NCBI GenBank assembly: GCA_029550985.1
Contig: JAKPGH010000221.1
Span: 1-18,396, forward strand
Direction of reading: 5' to 3'
DNA: 18,396 bases
Source of the DNA: Bacillota bacterium
GTDB lineage: Bacteria > Bacillota > Clostridia > Oscillospirales > Ruminococcaceae
Made by a program: the position numbers and the translations under genes. The notes below the pieces were generated by a model. It had not been told where the DNA came from and ran no database searches. It saw only the letters and a list, made by a program, of their open reading frames with translations. This document shows, in pieces, positions 1 to 7,754 of the stretch (positions are counted from its first letter, which is position 1; every line of letters starts with the position of its first letter).

Positions 1-1116
1 CCGCTGCTGCGGCGCATAGAGCTGATTTCGGGATACCTTCCCCTCATATACGCCTATGTGTTTACCTCCGCCATGCGCTCGGTGGTCACCCACTTTGTCC
101 GTTCGGGGGGATTTGTCCGCCTGTTTGCCCTGGACGGCATCTTCACCACGGCGCTGACCATTACCCTTAAGGTGGCGTTTATCGCGGGCGCCAAAATGGG
201 AGTGGTGGGGGACGGCCTTGCCACCGTCATCGCCGACGGATGCTCCGCCCTGCTGCTGATTTTGCTGCTGCGGCTGCACCGCTTCTTCCAGCCGGGGAAG
301 TTCAAGCTTTCGGTGACGAAGGAGATGCTGGCCTACAGCATCCCCCTGGTGCCCACCGCCATTTTCTGGTGGATTACCAATCTGTCCGACCGGTACTTTG
401 TCACCTACATGGTGGGGCTGGATGTCAACGGCCTTTACAACGTGGCCTACAAAATCCCCATGATGATTACGTTGGTGTCCGCCATTTTCATCCAGGCCTG
501 GCAGCTTTCCGCCTTTGGGGAAAAGGATAAAAAAGAAAGCGCCAGGTTCTTCTCCACCGTTTTTCGCTGCTACTACACGTTGGTGTTTTCGGCCGCCTCG
601 GGGATTTTGCTCCTCATCAAGCCCATCACCCGGATTCTGGTGGCGAAAGATTTTTACGAATCCTGGCGCTATGTCCCCTTTTTGATTTTGGCGGTGAGCT
701 TTTCCTGCCTGGTCACTTTTTTGGGGACGGTTTACAACACCGCCAAAAAGAACATGATGGTGACCGTCACCACCTTTATCGGCGCGCTGCTCAACATTTT
801 GCTTAACTGGCTGCTGATTCCCAAATTTGGAGCCAACGGAGCCGCCTTTGCCACCTTTGCCAGTTTCTTTGTGGTGTTTCTGATCCGGGCGGTGGATTCC
901 CGCCGGTACATGACCATCGCCATGCAGCCGTTGCGGATTGCCCTGAACCTGGGTTTGCTGCTGCTGCAGTGCTGGGTGGGATTGTCGGAGCCCCCCCACT
1001 GGGTCTGGTACGAAATCGGCATTTTGGCTCTGATATTGGGCTGCAATTTTGGCAATCTGATGTTTTTCCTTCGCATGACGGCAAGCCTGTTGCCAAAGCG
1101 GCGCTCCCCGGAATGA
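1..1116 (+). CDS. Polysaccharide/lipid-linked oligosaccharide flippase (MATE/MOP superfamily), 5' partial
   Basis: The reading frame is open from base 1 to a TGA at 1114-1116 (371 codons visible), so the true start lies upstream; the GTG at 58 is probably internal. The product is a very hydrophobic integral membrane protein with about ten predicted membrane segments in view. It matches the polysaccharide biosynthesis (Wzx-like) flippases of the MOP superfamily, which turn undecaprenyl-linked glycans across the cytoplasmic membrane. Family-like features are the repeated segment around 'YSIPLVPTAIFWWITNLSDRY', where a short loop leads into a new helix pair, then 'GLYNVAYKIP' and 'NILLNWLLIPKFGANGAA', the usual late-domain signature. 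The carbohydrate substrate cannot be told. A MurJ or sporulation-type exporter is possible but less likely. The gene converges on nth and shares its terminator. Confidence 0.82.
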   Translation, partial: PLLRRIELISGYLPLIYAYVFTSAMRSVVTHFVRSGGFVRLFALDGIFTTALTITLKVAFIAGAKMGVVGDGLATVIADGCSALLLILLLRLHRFFQPGKFKLSVTKEMLAYSIPLVPTAIFWWITNLSDRYFVTYMVGLDVNGLYNVAYKIPMMITLVSAIFIQAWQLSAFGEKDKKESARFFSTVFRCYYTLVFSAASGILLLIKPITRILVAKDFYESWRYVPFLILAVSFSCLVTFLGTVYNTAKKNMMVTVTTFIGALLNILLNWLLIPKFGANGAAFATFASFFVVFLIRAVDSRRYMTIAMQPLRIALNLGLLLLQCWVGLSEPPHWVWYEIGILALILGCNFGNLMFFLRMTASLLPKRRSPE

Positions 1117-1117
1117 T

Positions 1118-1149
1118 AAAAACCCGGTATGACGGCATACCGGGTTTTT
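1118..1149. terminator. Bidirectional intrinsic terminator between flippase gene and nth
   Basis: A nine-pair stem (1123-1131 with 1136-1144, CCCGGTATG/CATACCGGG) has a four-base loop. It is flanked by A5 at 1118-1122 and T5 at 1145-1149, so it looks like a terminator on either strand. It starts two bases after the flippase stop and ends two bases before the nth stop. Confidence 0.9.
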
Positions 1150-1150
1150 G

Positions 1151-1798
1151 CTATTTGAAAGCGGAAACCGCCTTTTTCCCATAGGAGCAGAGCTGGTTGC
1201 AGCAGCAGATATGGCACTGGGGGTTCCGCGCCTTGCAGACCGCCCTGCCGTGGAGCACCAGACGGTGGCAAAAGTCGTTGGATTTTTCCGGGTCCAAAAT
1301 GGCCCGCAGCTGCTTTTCCACCTGCAGGGGGTTTTTGGAGGTGGCAAGCCCCATCAAATTGGTGATGCGGATGCAGTGGGTGTCGCACACCACCGCCGGC
1401 TTTCCGTACACATCCCCCAAAATGAGGTTGGCGGTTTTGCGCCCCACCCCGGGGAGTTTGAGCAGCTCCTCCATGGTGTCCGGCACCACCCCGCCGTATT
1501 GGGTCAGCAGGATTTGGCACATGGCCACAATGTCCTGGGCCTTGGCGTTCCCCAGTCCGCAGGGGCGGACAATTTCCGCCACGTCCGCCACATTGGCTTC
1601 GGCTAACGATTTCAAAGTCGGGTAGGCCTTAAATAAAATGGGGGTGACCTGATTGACTCTGGCGTCGGTGCATTGGGCGGCCAGCCGCACCGAAATCAAC
1701 AGCTGATAAGGTTCCTCGTAATCCAGCGAGCAGATGGCGTCGGGATATTCCTCTTCCAAAGCCGCCACTATGGCGGCCGCCTTTTCTTTTTTGGTCAT
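1151..1798 (-). CDS. nth: Endonuclease III (DNA glycosylase/AP lyase)
   Basis: This base excision repair enzyme removes oxidised pyrimidines and cleaves the abasic site by beta-elimination. The 215-residue length is normal for the family. The helix-hairpin-helix LPGVGRKTAN lies at 115-124 with catalytic Lys121 (E. coli Lys120), followed by CDTHC with the conserved Asp139 (E. coli Asp138). The C-terminus has a complete [4Fe-4S] loop C188-x6-C195-x2-C198-x5-C204. Cysteines flank the DTH motif (CDTHC) where E. coli has hydrophobic residues; I take this as a lineage variant. The ATG at 1798 is preceded by GGAGGA at 1803-1808 with ideal spacing. The gene is transcribed alone, divergent from murA and convergent with the flippase gene. 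Confidence 0.96.
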   Translation of the reverse strand: MTKKEKAAAIVAALEEEYPDAICSLDYEEPYQLLISVRLAAQCTDARVNQVTPILFKAYPTLKSLAEANVADVAEIVRPCGLGNAKAQDIVAMCQILLTQYGGVVPDTMEELLKLPGVGRKTANLILGDVYGKPAVVCDTHCIRITNLMGLATSKNPLQVEKQLRAILDPEKSNDFCHRLVLHGRAVCKARNPQCHICCCNQLCSYGKKAVSAFK

Positions 1799-1855
1799 AA
1801 CTTCCTCCAGACAGCGGGCCGCCCTTTGCGGCAGCCGCCGGTGCTTTCTGGTTCG

Positions 1856-1864
1856 ATTATATCA
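1856..1864 (-). promoter_or_regulatory. Extended -10 promoter candidate for nth
   Basis: Read on the minus strand, 1864-1856 is TGATATAAT, a perfect -10 hexamer with the TGn extension. No good -35 sits 16-18 bases upstream, which is usual for extended -10 promoters. Predicted transcription starts near 1849, giving a leader of about 50 bases before the nth Shine-Dalgarno site. Confidence 0.6.
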
Positions 1865-1879
1865 CAAATAAGAGAATAA

Positions 1880-2051
1880 TGGTATGATATGTCGGCCCGA
1901 AAGGCTGCCAAAATCAGCCGGGGACGTTGGGCCTTTCCGGCGGGAGAACAGGATTTTTGCGGCGTTGTATGTTTTGCCCGAAAAAAGCCCATTCTTTTAT
2001 CAAACAAAAACTATCTTGCAATCTTTTCGTACTTTTATTTTACAGGATTTG
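1880..2051 (+). other. nth-murA intergenic region with possible plus-strand promoter and structured transcript
   Basis: No convincing gene lies here. TGGTATGAT at 1880-1888 fits an extended -10 on the plus strand. Just downstream, GGCCC (1894-1898) can pair with GGGCC (1929-1933), enclosing a GGCTG/CAGCC hairpin (1903-1907 with 1915-1919, seven-base loop). From about 1980 to 2050 the sequence turns AT-rich with T tracts. This could be a small RNA or a longer murA leader. I do not recognise a known riboswitch or RNA family. Confidence 0.3.
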
Positions 2052-2060
2052 TGTTATAAT
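2052..2060 (+). promoter_or_regulatory. Extended -10 promoter for murA
   Basis: TGTTATAAT at 2052-2060 is a consensus -10 (2055-2060) with the TGn extension. It follows an AT-rich upstream tract, and the -35 position has only T-rich sequence. Transcription would start near 2067, leaving a leader of about 100 bases. Confidence 0.7.
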
Positions 2061-2080
2061 AAACCCAGACAGGTCGATTC

Positions 2081-2126
2081 AGGGTTCTTTCACGAGCGAT
2101 GTAAAATTCAGGAAGGAAAGAGCCCT
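2081..2126 (+). other. Hairpin in the murA leader
   Basis: AGGGTTCTTTC (2081-2091) pairs with GAAAGAGCCCT (2116-2126), eleven pairs including one G-U, around a 24-base loop. No T tract follows, so it is not a terminator. It lies fully within the predicted leader and ends 29 bases before the murA Shine-Dalgarno site. Confidence 0.45.
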
Positions 2127-2170
2127 AAATTCTTGCGCACGACACCATACAGCAAAGGAAGTTAATTTGG

Positions 2171-3457
2171 TTGGAAAAGTTTGTCATACAGGGCGGTAAC
2201 CGCCTGACAGGAGAAGTTTCCATTGGCGGGGCCAAAAATGCTGTGGTAGCTGTGATTCCCGCCACCCTTCTGGCAAAAGGGCGTTGCGTGATTCGCAACA
2301 TCCCAAACATTAGCGATGTCAGTATTCTGCTGAAGATGCTCTCGTCCATGGGGGCGTCTGTCAGTTTTTTAGATAAAAGCACGGTGGAAATCGACACCAC
2401 CCACATCCACAATCCAACCGTTCCCTACGACCTGGCCCGTTATTTGCGCGCTTCCTACTACTACCTTGGCGCTTTGATCGGCCGCTGCGGCAGAGCCAGC
2501 GTTTCCATGCCGGGAGGTTGCCATTTCGGCGTCCGCCCCATCGACCAGCACATCAAAGGCTTTGAGGCGTTGGGCGCCACCGTCAGCATCGACCACGGCA
2601 TGATCAACGCAAAAGTGGAAAAGCAGCTGATGGGCTCCCATATCTACTTTGACGTGGTGAGCGTGGGCGCCACCATCAACGTGATGCTGGCGGCCGTGCG
2701 GGCAAAAGGCCTGACCATATTGGAAAACGCCGCCAAGGAGCCCCATATTGTGGACTTGGCCAACTTCCTCAACACCATGGGAGCCGATGTCCGGGGCGCG
2801 GGCACCGACGTCATCAAAATCCACGGCGTGGACATCATGCGGGGAGCCGACTACACCATCATCCCCGACCAAATCGAAGCGGGTACCTATATGATTGCCG
2901 CCGCCGCCACCGGCGGGGATGTGTTGGTGAAAAACGTCATCCCCAAACACATGGAGTCCATCACCAACAAGCTCATTCAGACGGGGGTGGAGGTGGAGGA
3001 GTTTGACGAGAGCATCCGCGTCCGCCGCAGGGGCCCTCTGTCCGCCACCACCATCAAGACCATGCCCCACCCCGGCTTCCCCACCGACATGCAGCCTCAG
3101 TTTACCGCCATGCTCACGCTGGCCAAAGGCACCAGCGTCGTCACCGAAGGCGTGTGGGACAACCGCTTCCGCTATGTGGACGAGCTGGCCCGGATGGGAG
3201 CCAACATCCAGGTGGACGGCAAAGTGGCCGTGGTGCAGGGGGTGGAAACCCTGACGGGAGCGCCGGTGAAGGCCACCGATTTGCGGGCGGGGGCCGCACT
3301 GATGATTGCCGCCCTCACCGCCAAAGGCACCACCGAAATCGAGGATATCTACCACATTGAACGGGGCTACGAAGACGTGGTGGAAAAGTTCCGGTCCTTG
3401 GGAGCGGACATCAGGCGGGTGGAAACCCCGAATTTGGAGATTCCCGCGGCCCTGTAA
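2171..3457 (+). CDS. murA: UDP-N-acetylglucosamine 1-carboxyvinyltransferase
   Basis: MurA transfers enolpyruvate from PEP to UDP-GlcNAc, the first committed step of peptidoglycan synthesis, in the cytoplasm. The product has 428 residues, near the usual 420. Active-site residues are all present: Lys22-Asn23 in GGAKNA, catalytic Cys117 in MPGGCHFGVRPIDQH (the residue fosfomycin alkylates), Asp306 in FPTDMQPQ, Arg372 in DLRAGAAL and Arg398 in YHIERGYE. The start is TTG at 2171: AGGAAG (2156-2161) lies nine bases upstream and the protein then begins MEKFVIQGG, aligning with family N-termini. Many Firmicutes carry a second paralogue (murA2/murZ); I cannot tell which this is. The gene is monocistronic with its own promoter and terminators. 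Confidence 0.97.
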   Translation: MEKFVIQGGNRLTGEVSIGGAKNAVVAVIPATLLAKGRCVIRNIPNISDVSILLKMLSSMGASVSFLDKSTVEIDTTHIHNPTVPYDLARYLRASYYYLGALIGRCGRASVSMPGGCHFGVRPIDQHIKGFEALGATVSIDHGMINAKVEKQLMGSHIYFDVVSVGATINVMLAAVRAKGLTILENAAKEPHIVDLANFLNTMGADVRGAGTDVIKIHGVDIMRGADYTIIPDQIEAGTYMIAAAATGGDVLVKNVIPKHMESITNKLIQTGVEVEEFDESIRVRRRGPLSATTIKTMPHPGFPTDMQPQFTAMLTLAKGTSVVTEGVWDNRFRYVDELARMGANIQVDGKVAVVQGVETLTGAPVKATDLRAGAALMIAALTAKGTTEIEDIYHIERGYEDVVEKFRSLGADIRRVETPNLEIPAAL

Positions 3458-3485
3458 GCGCAGTGACCGAACAATACAGCCAATC

Positions 3486-3522
3486 AAGCGGCATTTGCAA
3501 AAGATGTGAAGGCCGCTTTTTT
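3486..3522 (+). terminator. Intrinsic terminator of murA
   Basis: AAGCGGC (3486-3492) pairs with GCCGCTT (3512-3518) and runs into six T (3517-3522). The loop is long (19 bases) and the stem short, so it may be leaky. A second terminator follows. Confidence 0.6.
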
Positions 3523-3540
3523 GCGCCTTGTTCCAACATG

Positions 3541-3575
3541 AAAAAGTCCGGAACCAAATGGCTCCGGGCTTTTTT
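3541..3575. terminator. Bidirectional terminator between murA and the GTPase operon
   Basis: AAAAAGTCCGGAACC (3541-3555) folds on GGCTCCGGGCTTTTT (3560-3575) with loop AAAT, one G-U pair and a small internal mismatch. The A run on one side and T run on the other let it work in both directions. It ends five bases from the stop codon of the convergent GTPase gene. Confidence 0.85.
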
Positions 3576-3579
3576 GCGT

Positions 3580-4665
3580 TTATTCCGCCTTGAGAATTTG
3601 GTTGCGCCAAAGCAGCCACAACAAAGGGTCCAGCACCCGGTGGGGCGAGATGCGGGGGATTTCCCCCTGCTCTCCAGGGGAATTGCCCAGAGCGCTGAGT
3701 CCAAAGAAGCACCAGTCCTGGAACTGACTTTTGACATGCCGCAACAACTCTCCGGCCCCCCACACTTCCAGCAGGCTTTCCATCTCCATACTGCAGGAGG
3801 AAAGGTCGGCTTCGCTAAGGGCGGGCTGGCGCAAACTGCGGGAGGGGTCCCGCACAAAGCTGGCGGGGTCCAACTGGTGGAATAGGGTGTCCATCTTGGT
3901 GACGCAGACGGCCAGCGGCACCGGAATTTTTTGCTCCACGCTGGCAAGGCCCAGCCCCGCCCGCAGCAGGTGAATGGTGCGCAGCAGCAGCTCCTGAGGG
4001 TCCCCCGGCGTCAGGGGCAAGCCCCTGGCGCTGCGCTGCTCCCGAATGGCGGGGAACTGGGCCGGGTCTACCAGCAGCAAAATCCCCGCCGAGTGGTAGA
4101 TGCTGCGGTTGTATAGCGCCATGTTGGCTTCGCTTTGAAAGTTTTTGCCGTAGGAATCATAAAACGCCAAGGCACAGGTGCGCCCCGCCGCCGAGTCATC
4201 GGAAAACAGCAGGGTATAAGTCAGCGGGTCCACGTCCTCCCGCTCGGTGGGGGGCACGCAGACGCCCAAATCGTACAAGGGCCGGGAGTAGATGCGCTGG
4301 TAACGGTCCATGGTGCGGTCTCCCCCCGTGGGGTAAAGGGTGGCGCCGTACACCCGGCAAAACTCCCCCGCCAGTTCCCGTATCAGCACGCCCAGGTAGT
4401 TGCTTTTCCCCACTCCCTGGTCCCCCACCAGAGAAAAGCAGAGCAGGCCCCGCTGCAGCGCGTCGGGGTCCAATTCAAACCCGCATTCCAGACAGACTTT
4501 CACCGTCATCCGGGATTGGCAGGCAGGACAAAGGGGCGCGGCCCCCTCCTCCTGCTCCGCGGCGGGGGGTACGGGAATTCCAGCCCGGCTGCAGTGGGGG
4601 GCGCTGCAGGCGTAGCCCGCCGCCTCCACCGAAGCAAAGCATTTGGGACAAAGCTTCATATCCAA
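3580..4665 (-). CDS. Zinc-ribbon TRAFAC-type GTPase (DO-GTPase2-like), function unknown
   Basis: This 361-residue cytoplasmic protein has two N-terminal zinc clusters (C6-x2-C9-x10-C20-x4-C25 and C46-x2-C49-x8-C58-x2-C61), then a GTPase domain. The P-loop GDQGVGKS is at 81-88, a G3-like segment FYDSYG ends at 173 (Asp170, Gly173), G4 TKMD is at 256-259 and a G5-like SAL at 324-326. VDPAQFP (199-205) follows the third strand, as in the 'double-GTPase' (DO-GTPase2) families described from bacterial multigene and conflict loci; I make that placement from memory of the family pattern. There is no membrane segment. The start is probably TTG at 4665, with AGGAG (4672-4676) six bases upstream; ATG at 4657-4659 is twelve bases away. 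It is second in an operon, 33 bases after the large scaffold gene, so the two products probably act together. The cellular role is unknown. Confidence 0.8.
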   Translation of the reverse strand: MDMKLCPKCFASVEAAGYACSAPHCSRAGIPVPPAAEQEEGAAPLCPACQSRMTVKVCLECGFELDPDALQRGLLCFSLVGDQGVGKSNYLGVLIRELAGEFCRVYGATLYPTGGDRTMDRYQRIYSRPLYDLGVCVPPTEREDVDPLTYTLLFSDDSAAGRTCALAFYDSYGKNFQSEANMALYNRSIYHSAGILLLVDPAQFPAIREQRSARGLPLTPGDPQELLLRTIHLLRAGLGLASVEQKIPVPLAVCVTKMDTLFHQLDPASFVRDPSRSLRQPALSEADLSSCSMEMESLLEVWGAGELLRHVKSQFQDWCFFGLSALGNSPGEQGEIPRISPHRVLDPLLWLLWRNQILKAE

Positions 4666-4698
4666 ATCACGCTCCTAAGGATGGCTGATAGCAATAGG

Positions 4699-7662
4699 TT
4701 AAGTCAGCTTGAGCTGGGAGGTTGCCATAAGGCGAAAACGCTGGTAGGGCGCGTCCTCCGAAAAGAAAAGGCGCAGGTAGGCGTTGTTGGGCAGCTGGTC
4801 GATTTCGTACTGGATGAGAACCTCTCCATCCACCCGGGTTTCCTGGTCCAGCTTGAAGAGCACTTCCCCGTCGGAGCGGGAAAGGGGCAGCCGCCCCGTC
4901 TGGAGCAACACCGCCGCCGGAGGCAGCGCAAAGGGCTCCTGCCCGGAAACCGTCAGCGTAAGCTCGGCTTTGCCCGTGAGCATCTTCCGCCGATAGGCAA
5001 AGCGGTAGGAAATCTCCTTCCGGGGCAGGTTCTTATAAGTCAGGGTGACCCCTTCGGAGGAAAGGACGGCGCCGTCGGCGTCGGTAAAGAGGGAATAAAC
5101 CTTGAAGTAATAGCATCCCGTCCCCATTCCCCGCAGGATGACGCCGGCGTCGTAGTCGTACTGCTCTTTGGTCACCCGCAGCAGATGGGTGCCCGGCTCC
5201 TCCATGGATTTGGGGTAGTGGTCGGTCCGCCAGGCGACGGCAATCTGGGTCAGGCCCATGGGCCAGCGCATGTTGAGGCACAAATCCTCCCCCACAAGAC
5301 CTGCGGCCAGCTGCCGCACTTCCGGCAGGTTGGTCAGGCGCTGGGGCTCCCCCACGGCGGCAAATTTGCCAAAGGGAATGGCGGCAAAGATGTAAACGCT
5401 GCCCACAAAGTTGTGGCGGAACCGTCCGGAGTCGACGGTGCGGGCATGCAGGGAAAGGTTGCGGTACTTACCCAGCAGCTCCTCCACCGGGAAGATGTCC
5501 CCCGCTTCAAAGGCGGGCTTTTTGGGACTTGCCAGCAGCAGCAAATCCGGGTAATCGCCGCCGCCCCAGTTGACCACAAACTCGTTTTCTCCATGGCTGG
5601 ATTTGGCGATGGTCAACTGCTCCACCGGCGCTAAAATCCGGTGGGGAGTCACGGTGGCGCAAACCCCTTTGGACGTCACCTCCCGGCCGTCCACCGAGTA
5701 AACCGCCACCAGATAGTACCAGTAGTCCACGTCGTTTTTGATTTTGGTGTCCATGTAGCCGTCGATGCGGTTGGTCTGGAGGAACACCCCTTCCCCGGGG
5801 CCGGCGGGGCGCTCTCCCCCTAATTTCCGCCAGATGCGCACTTCCCGTAAATCCGGGTTGACCTTCCAGAAAATCTGGGCCGCCTGGTCGGCAGGCAGGA
5901 TGCGCAAATCCTCCAGTTCCGGGATGATGAGAATGGGCCCGCAATGGGAGCCGCCGGGAGAAAAGACGTTGCCCCGGCGGGCAAACACCCGGTAGTAAAT
6001 TTCCTTGAGAGCGGGGGCCTGCCTGTCCACAAAAGAGGTGGCCGGACCCTGGTAGAGTACGTCGCCATCAAAGGCGGTATAGGGAACGCTGCCCTCCTTG
6101 CGGACCAGCACATAATCGGCCTTGCCGGGGGAATCGCTGGTAGTCCACCCCAGATGCACCAGCCTTCCCTGCAGGGATGCTTCCAGATGGCTGGGCGCCA
6201 GAGGGGGATAGCGGTTGAGCAGCCGGGTCAGTTCCAGGCTGTCCGCCACCGTGCCGGAAAGCTCCATCAGCTTGTCGATGTCGGGGGTGGGCTGGGCGGT
6301 GAGGGCCGAGAGCTGCCGCTCCAAATCTTCAATGACTTTATGTACTTGCCGGACAATGGCGTCGGGCAGGGTAAAGCGCTCTTCCTTCGCCCGGTCGATG
6401 AGGTCCAGCGCCGCGTAGTACTGGTTTTTGCCGATGCAGTCGTTGAGCTGGTCCACATACCAGGCGTACCGCTCCTCCAGCTGCTTGGCCCGGGCCTTCA
6501 AAGGCCCGATTTCCGGATGGCCGGGCCAGTACTGCTCCACATAGGCAAGGCTCCGCAGGGCGGCGCTCCAGCTGCGGTCGAGGATGGCGCCCTGCGCGTC
6601 CTCCAGGTAAGGGAGGGCTTTGACCATATCCTTCAATATAAAGCCGCAGGCGGCGCAGGCGGCGGGGCCTTCCTCAAAGGGGGCGCCGCAGGCGGGGCAG
6701 TTGCCTTTCAAGGGGGCGGCGCAGTTGGGGCAGACCACGCTGTCCCGCCCTACCTGATGTTCGCAGGCCGGGCAAGTCATCAACGGCTTTTCCATGTCCA
6801 CCGGAATTTGATAGGCGGCGCAGTATCGGCGGATGTAATCTTCCGCCTCCAGCACCCGCATGCCGCAGGCCTCCACCGCGTAGTTGACCAGCCGCATCAT
6901 GGCCACCGGGCTGATGTAGCGGGACCGCACAAACTCCTGGTCAATCATCTCCCCCAGGGCGGGGTGGGTGGATATGCGAAGGTAGCGGTCGTAGAGCTGC
7001 TTGGAGTCAAAGTTTTCAAAGATGCGCAGGCAGATGCCCGCAAGCTCCTGGGTCGCAACCGACGCGGCGGTTTTCCCCTCGGAGGCGGCGGAGCGGCGCT
7101 TTTGCTCGGCGGCTGTCCGCAGCTTTTTAATGGAGGAGTAAGGGGGCTCCCCCAAAAAGGCGTACAGGTCAGGCTGTCCCAAAATCGTTAAGTTTCTTGC
7201 GATGGTTTTGGCGGTTAAGCGGTCCAGCACTTCCCCCGGCTGTTCCGGTTCCTTGGGAATGGGAGGCTCCTCCGAAATCGGCACCTGCGCCAGCTCGTGA
7301 ATGGTTTTCTGGCTGACGCCGTAAACTCTGTATTTCATGGCCAGCGCGGACACTTCCCGGGGAAGCAGGTGCCCCTTCCCCTCCAGAATCCGCAGCTCGG
7401 CCTCCATACGCCGCATCATGTCGTCCCGCAGCTCCAGCGCCTTGCGGGCTTCGCTTTTGCGGGCGATCGGGTCGAACATCACCTGCTCGATGTCGGGCAG
7501 GGCGGCCAAATTGGCAAGGCCCAGCGCCCGCTTGCCGGGATGGTCCTGCCAGCGGGTCCACTCCTGCTTTTTGCGCTGAATGGCGGAGCGGATTTCCCCC
7601 GGGTCCTCGGTGGGCGGGTCGATGGGCAGCTCCAGCATGAGATAATAGTTTTCCCGTTCCAT
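4699..7662 (-). CDS. Large modular protein: tandem J-like modules, two zinc ribbons, fibronectin III-like repeats
   Basis: I do not recognise this 987-residue protein as a named family. Residues 6-75 resemble a degenerate J domain (YYLMLELP, then a basic helix, then DHPG in place of HPD). Residues 165-228 resemble a second (PDLYAFLG through IFENFDSKQLYDRYL). Two identical zinc ribbons follow: C297-x2-C300-x10-C311-x2-C314 and C322-x2-C325-x10-C336-x2-C339. Residues 355-485 are helical, TPR- or coiled-coil-like. From about 490 to the end lie beta-rich modules; two look fibronectin III-like (about 497-568 and 594-673) and further degenerate ones follow. There is no signal peptide or membrane segment. 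ATG 7662 is preferred because AAGGGG lies seven bases upstream; ATG 7668 and GTG 7707 are alternatives. It heads an operon with the GTPase gene, so it may be an adaptor or scaffold for it. Confidence 0.75.
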   Translation of the reverse strand: MERENYYLMLELPIDPPTEDPGEIRSAIQRKKQEWTRWQDHPGKRALGLANLAALPDIEQVMFDPIARKSEARKALELRDDMMRRMEAELRILEGKGHLLPREVSALAMKYRVYGVSQKTIHELAQVPISEEPPIPKEPEQPGEVLDRLTAKTIARNLTILGQPDLYAFLGEPPYSSIKKLRTAAEQKRRSAASEGKTAASVATQELAGICLRIFENFDSKQLYDRYLRISTHPALGEMIDQEFVRSRYISPVAMMRLVNYAVEACGMRVLEAEDYIRRYCAAYQIPVDMEKPLMTCPACEHQVGRDSVVCPNCAAPLKGNCPACGAPFEEGPAACAACGFILKDMVKALPYLEDAQGAILDRSWSAALRSLAYVEQYWPGHPEIGPLKARAKQLEERYAWYVDQLNDCIGKNQYYAALDLIDRAKEERFTLPDAIVRQVHKVIEDLERQLSALTAQPTPDIDKLMELSGTVADSLELTRLLNRYPPLAPSHLEASLQGRLVHLGWTTSDSPGKADYVLVRKEGSVPYTAFDGDVLYQGPATSFVDRQAPALKEIYYRVFARRGNVFSPGGSHCGPILIIPELEDLRILPADQAAQIFWKVNPDLREVRIWRKLGGERPAGPGEGVFLQTNRIDGYMDTKIKNDVDYWYYLVAVYSVDGREVTSKGVCATVTPHRILAPVEQLTIAKSSHGENEFVVNWGGGDYPDLLLLASPKKPAFEAGDIFPVEELLGKYRNLSLHARTVDSGRFRHNFVGSVYIFAAIPFGKFAAVGEPQRLTNLPEVRQLAAGLVGEDLCLNMRWPMGLTQIAVAWRTDHYPKSMEEPGTHLLRVTKEQYDYDAGVILRGMGTGCYYFKVYSLFTDADGAVLSSEGVTLTYKNLPRKEISYRFAYRRKMLTGKAELTLTVSGQEPFALPPAAVLLQTGRLPLSRSDGEVLFKLDQETRVDGEVLIQYEIDQLPNNAYLRLFFSEDAPYQRFRLMATSQLKLT

Positions 7663-7715
7663 TACCATACCCCTTGTCGCAGAATGCAAGGTCTTACAGA
7701 TATCCACATTAAGGG

Positions 7716-7754
7716 TGCAAAAAATTAAAAAATTTGTTGCAAAAAATAAAAAAG
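7716..7754. repeat. AT-rich direct repeat upstream of the scaffold gene
   Basis: TGCAAAAAAT followed by more A occurs at 7716-7732 and again at 7738-7754, a 22-base period. On the minus strand it forms T tracts that serve as the tail of the upstream terminator, and it may also be an UP-like or curved element for the scaffold-GTPase operon. No convincing -35/-10 pair is visible between it and the start codon. Confidence 0.4.

Noticed and set aside
1884..2199. Short plus-strand frames between nth and murA
   Set aside because: They cross the murA promoter and leader, lack good ribosome sites and show no family resemblance.
2369..3763. Minus-strand open frame of 464 codons
   Set aside because: It is antisense to murA and runs through both terminators into the GTPase gene end; no family resemblance.
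4135..7191. Long plus-strand frames of 499 and 415 codons
   Set aside because: They are antisense to the scaffold and GTPase genes, which have better ribosome sites, zinc-ribbon spacing and motifs. The antisense products show no domain.
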